Assembly: GCA_024687165.1 (NCBI GenBank)
Contig: JAILEY010000059.1
Span: 1 to 64,000, forward strand
DNA length: 64,000 bases
Direction: 5' to 3'
Origin: Treponema sp.
Lineage (GTDB): Bacteria > Spirochaetota > Spirochaetia > Treponematales > Treponemataceae
Shown piece by piece: positions 58,347 to 64,000 of this stretch. The notes beneath the pieces were generated by a model, which had not been told where the DNA came from, searched no databases, and was given only the letters and a program-made list of their open reading frames with translations. Position 1 is the first letter of the stretch. The number at the start of each line of letters is the position of its first letter. Both the position numbers and the translations under genes were made by a program.

Positions 58347-60239
58347 TTATGAGCGTCTGGACATGAATACCATTGATGACACAATAAACAATACAATGTA
58401 GAAGAACGGTCCGACAAAAAGTGAAGAAGAACCAAGAAGTCCTACCATTGAATAATTTATTATGTTAAAGAAATACATGCACATATCATATGAAAGAATA
58501 AAGATGATTCCATAAAGAGGGAACAGCAAAATCCATCTGAATTTAAACATCGTTTTTTCTTCTTCAATTCTATAATTCCATCCCATTGCAGCACAGAAAA
58601 TAAACAAGGCAAGAATTAAAATCGGGAAAGTACCGCGCTGAACAAGATTTTCTGTAAACACTTCTTTAGAGAATCCATATTTTTTTGCAGAAGGAATAAA
58701 CTTTTTCAGTTCCATAAGCGACATATTTTCTGCACCGACTGAAATTCTGTTGATAGTTTCAAAATCAGAATAAGGCATAGGTAAGAACATAAAAGAATCA
58801 TACGAAACAGGCATAGTCTCAGGAGCTTTTTCTTCATCAAGATACAGCTGCTTAAGGTTATTTTCCCTCAAAATTGTAAGCGAGAGAATTCCTTCCTTCA
58901 GTTCAACCTGCGGTACAGAAATAACTCCTTCAGTCTCTCTGTCAACAGAACGAAGCATAATAAACGGAACGTATTTCCAGCTCTTCTTTATTCCAAGAAG
59001 CTCCCTTGCATCAGCAGTAAATTCACTTACAGGAAGTGCAACAACTTTTGCATAAGGCACAGAAAATGAATATTCAAAATTTCCATTTGCTGCATAATGA
59101 GAAACATTAAAGCCTTCAAGATAACGTACAAGTCCGCTTCTCTTTTTTACATCCATTGCACTGTTGATATAGAATACGTCATTAGTTCCATCATTATTTC
59201 TTATGTTAAAATAAACGTTTCTTGTCTGCGCAAGATCGTCCATATTTTCAGTTTCATCAATAAAGAAATACTGATTTTTTACATCTTCTTCTGCGAGCGC
59301 AAAAAACTTTTCAATATCAGGATCTTTATTTGCAAACTCCGTATTCTTTTTAAGAGACATGAAAATATAATATGATTTCAAACTGTCTCCACGATTAAGA
59401 GCATCATAACCTTTTTTCTTTGTAAGGTAATATTCTCTTTCCGCTGAATTATCAAACTCAACAGGAAGATTCAATTTACTCCAAGCTTCATTTGCAATTC
59501 TTGTTGCTTCTGCCAGATTTGTGTTTGTACCATCGCAGCCTTCTTTTGCAAGATAAGCCCAGTAATGTGCTTCAAACCATTTTTTTTCTTCTGCAGCCTT
59601 TTTTGACATAGCAAGAAGCTGAAGCACTGTGTACGAGCGATCCTTTTCATGAATAGGCTTGCTTACTTTTTTTACATCATCTTCATGCAGAAATCTCTGA
59701 CGGTCGTGTTCAAGCTCAACAAGATCCGTTACCTTTTTGTAAAGCGCATTTACTTCTTCATTTTCCGGAGCAAGACTGTGAGCAAGTTTAGCCTGACGCA
59801 AAGCAAGCAGAGACTCATTATTTTCAAGAAGTGTATTTGTTGTTGCAATATAACGCTCAAGTTCCTGAGGAGCGGCCTTCATTTCATCAGACCTGAATCT
59901 TACAGCCGGAACAAAAACTTCTGCATTAAATGTAAGGATAAATACAAAAACAAGAGAAGCAATCAAAATCAGCTTGAAATATTTTACCATCAGCGGTGAA
60001 AATCTTACGGAAACTTTATAATCCTTTTTACTCCAGATAACGCTGCAGCTGATTGTAAATCCGCTTAAACAGAGGGCCGGCAAAATTGAAAGAAACCACT
60101 TTAATCCGCGCAAAAATTTATAACCGCTTTCTGTTCCAGCAATAAGTACAGGAGGCTTGATTATAAACTCAGAAAGCCCGATACATGCTGCAAAAATGAT
60201 TACAAGATAAACCGACATTATTATAACAAGCTTTTTCAT
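58347..60239 (-). CDS. hypothetical membrane protein
   Basis: 630 aa with N-terminal TMs, large soluble region and C-terminal TM cluster; overlaps next gene by 4 bp. Confidence 0.75.
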   Translation of the reverse strand: MKKLVIIMSVYLVIIFAACIGLSEFIIKPPVLIAGTESGYKFLRGLKWFLSILPALCLSGFTISCSVIWSKKDYKVSVRFSPLMVKYFKLILIASLVFVFILTFNAEVFVPAVRFRSDEMKAAPQELERYIATTNTLLENNESLLALRQAKLAHSLAPENEEVNALYKKVTDLVELEHDRQRFLHEDDVKKVSKPIHEKDRSYTVLQLLAMSKKAAEEKKWFEAHYWAYLAKEGCDGTNTNLAEATRIANEAWSKLNLPVEFDNSAEREYYLTKKKGYDALNRGDSLKSYYIFMSLKKNTEFANKDPDIEKFFALAEEDVKNQYFFIDETENMDDLAQTRNVYFNIRNNDGTNDVFYINSAMDVKKRSGLVRYLEGFNVSHYAANGNFEYSFSVPYAKVVALPVSEFTADARELLGIKKSWKYVPFIMLRSVDRETEGVISVPQVELKEGILSLTILRENNLKQLYLDEEKAPETMPVSYDSFMFLPMPYSDFETINRISVGAENMSLMELKKFIPSAKKYGFSKEVFTENLVQRGTFPILILALFIFCAAMGWNYRIEEEKTMFKFRWILLFPLYGIIFILSYDMCMYFFNIINYSMVGLLGSSSLFVGPFFYIVLFIVSSMVFMSRRS

Positions 60240-61225
60240 TCATCTTCTCCGTCTGCTGCAAAATCCATTGATCTTCCGGCTCTTGAAGAAATAATTGAAA
60301 AAACAACAAGAACAGCTGAAACAAAAACATTAAAAATCATCATGCTCAAATTAAATTTTCCCGGAAGAGTGCCAACATCATTAATTCTCTGCGCCATTGA
60401 ATGAATCAATCCGTCACTAAAAATCAAAATGTTAAACACAACGATTGCAAGCGTACAAAATGCAATTGAACACACATTAACCAAACGCCATTTGGAAACA
60501 TTTCTTATAAATGAAACGCAGAAAATTGCGCACCCCATCAAACAGAAAGAAAGCCATGACAAAATTCCATTACTTGTAAAAAATTCCATCATGCGGTTCA
60601 GTTCATTTACGGCACCTATAGAAAGCTCAAGAAGAACAGGGATTTTTACAGATTCCTGAATAAGCGGATCGTTGAATTTTGCTGTGTACGGAAGCTGAAC
60701 ATTTTTAAAAGTTCTGAATTTTTTTTCAGCAGAATATTTATCAATGCAGACACCCGATGCCACATTCTGATTTGAAATTTTTGAATAATAAAAAATCTGA
60801 TTTCCGTTATCCCTGAAATATCCTGTTGAAAGAACAACTGCTTTATCTGACTTTATAATTTCCTCTTTATAATCTTTGTACGAACTGATTATCAAAGGAA
60901 TTACTGCAATCCACATTACCGCATAAATCACGCCGAATACAATGAAAATCCCGATACCCGAAGCACGATGGCGGATAAAATAAAGCACCATGAAAATAGA
61001 AGACAGGACTATCACAACTGGTGCAGATAAAAACATTCCGTTTACAAAGTGATCCATATTGAACATGGTAAATCCCTGACCTGCCACAAGACCTGTACAA
61101 AGGGAATAAATCATATAGATAAGGGAACATCCAACTGTACCAAAAATTATTACAAACAGGTAAATAGCTGCTGACTTAAAAAATATAAACGGATCCGATT
61201 TCATACTTATATTATAGGATATCAT
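60236..61225 (-). CDS. hypothetical multi-TM membrane protein
   Basis: 329 aa with several predicted TM helices; operon with 58347-60239. Confidence 0.75.
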   Translation of the reverse strand: MISYNISMKSDPFIFFKSAAIYLFVIIFGTVGCSLIYMIYSLCTGLVAGQGFTMFNMDHFVNGMFLSAPVVIVLSSIFMVLYFIRHRASGIGIFIVFGVIYAVMWIAVIPLIISSYKDYKEEIIKSDKAVVLSTGYFRDNGNQIFYYSKISNQNVASGVCIDKYSAEKKFRTFKNVQLPYTAKFNDPLIQESVKIPVLLELSIGAVNELNRMMEFFTSNGILSWLSFCLMGCAIFCVSFIRNVSKWRLVNVCSIAFCTLAIVVFNILIFSDGLIHSMAQRINDVGTLPGKFNLSMMIFNVFVSAVLVVFSIISSRAGRSMDFAADGEDE

Positions 61226-61414
61226 GGAAAAATGGTAAATTCAAACAATTATATTGTAAATTTTTTTAGAAAATACTTTTTTTCTATAGATTTTGTGATT
61301 AAAATATATATAAAGAAAATAGAGTTTTTTTCCGATAATTGAACTGAGTTATATTTGACATAATATATATTATTTATTATCCTAATAAGTGTTTAAAAAT
61401 GGGGTTAGAGATTT

Positions 61415-61963
61415 ATGACTAATAACGATTTTGTACCAGGCTTTAACGATGACAAAGATGACAGCTTAAAGATTACTCTCGAAAAAGTTGAAGGCGTAGA
61501 TAATTCGATTCTTATCATATTGAACGGCTATATTGATACATACAACTCTGTATTCTTCCAGAAGCAGATTGGAAAAGTCGTTGCTGCAGGATTTGCAAAT
61601 ATAATTTTCAACTGTTCAAACTTGAACTATGTTTCATCAACAGGTATTGGATCTTTCACTGCATTCCTTAAGCTTGTAAAACCAAAGGGAGGAGATATTG
61701 TTCTTCTCAACATCCAGCCTAAGGTATATGAAGTTTTCCAGCTTCTTGGATTCAGTCAGTTCTTTAATATCAAGGAAACAATTGAAGATGCAGTTGCACA
61801 CTTCAAGGAAGTTCCGGTTGCAGTATCTACTGTATTCCCTAAGATTTTCAGCTGTCCTGTTTGCGGACGTCATCTTAAGGCTTCAAAAAGCGGAAGATTT
61901 CGTTGTTCTGACTGTAAGGCAATTCTTGCAATCGACCAGAACGGAAACGTATTCCTTGGTTAA
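61415..61963 (+). CDS. STAS-domain protein with C-terminal zinc ribbon
   Basis: STAS core (ILNGYIDTYNSVFFQKQI...NCSNLNYVSSTGIGSFTAFLK) followed by CPVCGRHLKASKSGRFRCSDCKAIL. Confidence 0.9.
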   Translation: MTNNDFVPGFNDDKDDSLKITLEKVEGVDNSILIILNGYIDTYNSVFFQKQIGKVVAAGFANIIFNCSNLNYVSSTGIGSFTAFLKLVKPKGGDIVLLNIQPKVYEVFQLLGFSQFFNIKETIEDAVAHFKEVPVAVSTVFPKIFSCPVCGRHLKASKSGRFRCSDCKAILAIDQNGNVFLG

Positions 61964-61981
61964 TTTTAATCTGTGAATTAC

Positions 61982-62019
61982 AAAGACCTTTGAGTTAATC
62001 CTCAAGGGTCTTTTTTTTT
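61982..62019 (+). terminator. Rho-independent terminator
   Basis: AAAGACCTTTGAG TTAAT CCTCAAGGGTCTTT followed by T-run. Confidence 0.88.
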
Positions 62020-62046
62020 ACATTGCCCCGTGCTATTATTCATTCC

Positions 62047-62781
62047 ATGAATTTGGATAATATCGTCATTGTTCTAAGCAGACCAGATGAACCGAGAAAC
62101 ATAGGTGCCGTATGCCGCGCTATGGCAAACAGCAATATTCACACTTTGCGTATTGTCGGTGACAAATCAAAAATTGACATAGAAAAAGTTCATGTTCTGG
62201 CAATTCACGCAGGATATATTTTTGACAAGGCAGAATTTTTTTCTTCAATTACAGAAGCAACAGCTGACTGCGCACTTTCTGCAGGGACAACAAGACGCCG
62301 AGGTAAAAAAAGAAAGGGCAAGCTTCTTCTTCCCGAAGAATTCGCAAAAAACGCAAACAGAATTTCCGCAAAGGCAAAAGTAGCCGTTGTTTTCGGAAAT
62401 GAGAGAACAGGCCTTGATGATGATGAAATCCTTGAATGCACAATGGGCGTAACAATTCCTTCAAGCGATGAATTCGGCTCTCTCAACCTTAGCCATGCCG
62501 TACAGATTATGTGCTACACCTTATTCCGATTCAACGAAAAAAATAAAATGGGCTACACACCTATCACCGGTAAACGACTCAAAAAAACAACAGCAGAAAT
62601 AACAGAAAGTCTCCAGAAAATCGGTTTTTTCAAAATTACAGGCAAAAAAGATATGGAACTTTTCTGGAGAGATATTCTTTCGCGCGCAGCTTTAAGCGAA
62701 GGTGAAGCTCAGTACATAGAAAAAGTTTTTACAAAAGCTGCGGGATTAAGCTCAAAAAATTCAGGGAAAGATTCAGATTAA
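62047..62781 (+). CDS. TrmH/TrmJ-like RNA 2'-O-methyltransferase (SPOUT)
   Basis: VLSRPDEPRNIGAVCRAMANSNI, VFGNERTGLDDDEI, IPSSDEFGSLNLSHAVQIMCY. Confidence 0.93.
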   Translation: MNLDNIVIVLSRPDEPRNIGAVCRAMANSNIHTLRIVGDKSKIDIEKVHVLAIHAGYIFDKAEFFSSITEATADCALSAGTTRRRGKKRKGKLLLPEEFAKNANRISAKAKVAVVFGNERTGLDDDEILECTMGVTIPSSDEFGSLNLSHAVQIMCYTLFRFNEKNKMGYTPITGKRLKKTTAEITESLQKIGFFKITGKKDMELFWRDILSRAALSEGEAQYIEKVFTKAAGLSSKNSGKDSD

Positions 62782-63762
62782 ATCATTTTTCTGATTTTTC
62801 TTTCTGTTGATTATAAAAAGTACAAGGCCAAGACCTATTGCAAAGAGCATCATGCCGAAACAAAGTACCTGGCCTGTACTGATGTTTGTCAGTGAAGTAT
62901 TTAATGAAAGAGATGCACTCTTATCCCCGAAGCGATATCCGATATCAGCATCCGGCTCGCGGAAATATTCAATTATAAAGCGAACAAAACCATAGCCGAA
63001 AATATAAGCGCATGTCATAAAACCTTCAAAAGGCTTCTTCTTTCTAAGGAACCAGAGTACAGCAAAAAGGACAATTCCTTCAAAAAATGATTCATAAAGC
63101 TGACTTGGATGACGCGGCAGATTAAGTACAGAAGTATCCGATACATCCATCCCGATTTTTAGAGCAAAATCTTTTACCCACTGGATACTTCCGCTGAATT
63201 TATTTGCATCAGGAAAAACAACGCCCCATGGAGCATCTGTGATTCTTCCGTAAAGCTCACCATTTAAGAAATTTCCGATTCTGCCAAAAGTGTAACCTGC
63301 AGGAATTGCAACAGCCATTGCGTCAATCCACTGCCACATTGATCTTTTGTGAATTTTACACCAGATCACAATTCCTAAAAATCCGCCTATAAATCCACCA
63401 TGATAAGACATTCCCTGAAGACCTGTAAATTTGCAGCCTTCTTGAAAAGGCCAGAAAATAAGCCATGGCTTTTCACGGTACAATCCAGAAGTATCGTACA
63501 CAAGAGTTGAAAATACTCGTGCACCAATCAAAAGGAATGCAATACTGAAAGCAATAAAACTGAAAATATCATCTTCAGTTGCTTTTTTATCTGGAGAATC
63601 AAAAGCACCCTCTTTAAGCTGCTTTTTCAAAATATAATATGCTGTACAGAAAGCAACAATATACATGAGACCGTACCAGCGGATTAAACCAAGTACAGGT
63701 ACTCCTGGAAATACTTCAGGATGAATCCATGAAGGATAATTTATGTAAAGAAATTCACTCAT
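62773..63762 (-). CDS. lgt: prolipoprotein diacylglyceryl transferase
   Basis: GRIGNFLNGELYGRITDAPWGVVFP, HPSQLYESFFEGIVLF, FIIEYFREPDADIGY. Confidence 0.97.
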   Translation of the reverse strand: MSEFLYINYPSWIHPEVFPGVPVLGLIRWYGLMYIVAFCTAYYILKKQLKEGAFDSPDKKATEDDIFSFIAFSIAFLLIGARVFSTLVYDTSGLYREKPWLIFWPFQEGCKFTGLQGMSYHGGFIGGFLGIVIWCKIHKRSMWQWIDAMAVAIPAGYTFGRIGNFLNGELYGRITDAPWGVVFPDANKFSGSIQWVKDFALKIGMDVSDTSVLNLPRHPSQLYESFFEGIVLFAVLWFLRKKKPFEGFMTCAYIFGYGFVRFIIEYFREPDADIGYRFGDKSASLSLNTSLTNISTGQVLCFGMMLFAIGLGLVLFIINRKKNQKNDLI

Positions 63763-63791
63763 AATGTAACTCTATTTTTTTAATTTTTAAT

Positions 63792-64000
63792 TTAAACTTT
63801 AAAACCTTGTGCTGCAGCTTCAAGAAGCTTCTTTTTAAGGAAATTATTTTCTGTCTTAAGAGCCGTAATCTCATACTGCTGCTGCTTCAAAGTTTCTGCA
63901 AGCTCACCAGCAGTTAAAGCACCAGTTCCTGCAAGCTCTTCCACATATGCCATTTTCTGAGAATATCCGTCTTCTGCTTCTTCATTTGCAATTTCAAAAG
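63792..64000 (-). CDS. hypothetical coiled-coil protein (C-terminal part, runs off window)
   Basis: Minus-strand reading frame ending ...ALKTENNFLKKKLLEAAAQGFKV*; 5' end beyond 64000. Confidence 0.5.
   Translation of the reverse strand, partial: FEIANEEAEDGYSQKMAYVEELAGTGALTAGELAETLKQQQYEITALKTENNFLKKKLLEAAAQGFKV

Noticed and set aside
1-64000. tRNA, rRNA, tmRNA, SRP RNA or RNase P RNA genes
   Set aside because: Intergenic regions were scanned by eye and no convincing cloverleaf or conserved RNA core was found; a covariance-model scan would be decisive.

Overview
This 64-kb window is AT-rich, densely coding spirochaete chromosome. Genus Treponema or a close relative is inferred from gene content and order, without a database search. 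It opens with the conserved replication/membrane-insertion block dnaN-recF-DUF721-rpmH-rnpA-yidD-yidC-jag. Housekeeping and metabolic genes follow: a group-B-like [FeFe] hydrogenase next to an NfnAB-like pair, an XPB-like helicase with a partner protein, a MacAB/TolC-type efflux operon, an archaeal-type pheT, ackA, ppdK, an opp/dpp transporter, nrdD, STAS, TrmH-like and lgt genes. No rRNA, tRNA, intact prophage or CRISPR array was recognised. The most unusual non-coding features are (i) a 22-bp tandem array of about nine periods at 55.89-56.09 kb, immediately 5' of a HigBA-like toxin-antitoxin module, (ii) a chimeric remnant at 57.9-58.3 kb that joins, in frame, a copy of the nrdD zinc-ribbon coding sequence to the 3' end of an IS200-type tnpA, (iii) a dense DnaA-box cluster at 8.04-8.17 kb, and (iv) an identical palindrome layout in the ppdK and higBA promoter spacers. 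The most unusual proteins are PPDK with a histone-H1-like Lys/Ala tail, PheT with a C-terminal EMAPII-like domain, a MocR-like regulator apparently lacking the PLP lysine, a cyclophilin-FKBP fusion and an OppC-OppD fusion. No single clearly new multi-gene system stands out. The best candidate locus for something undescribed is the accessory segment at 55.89-58.31 kb.
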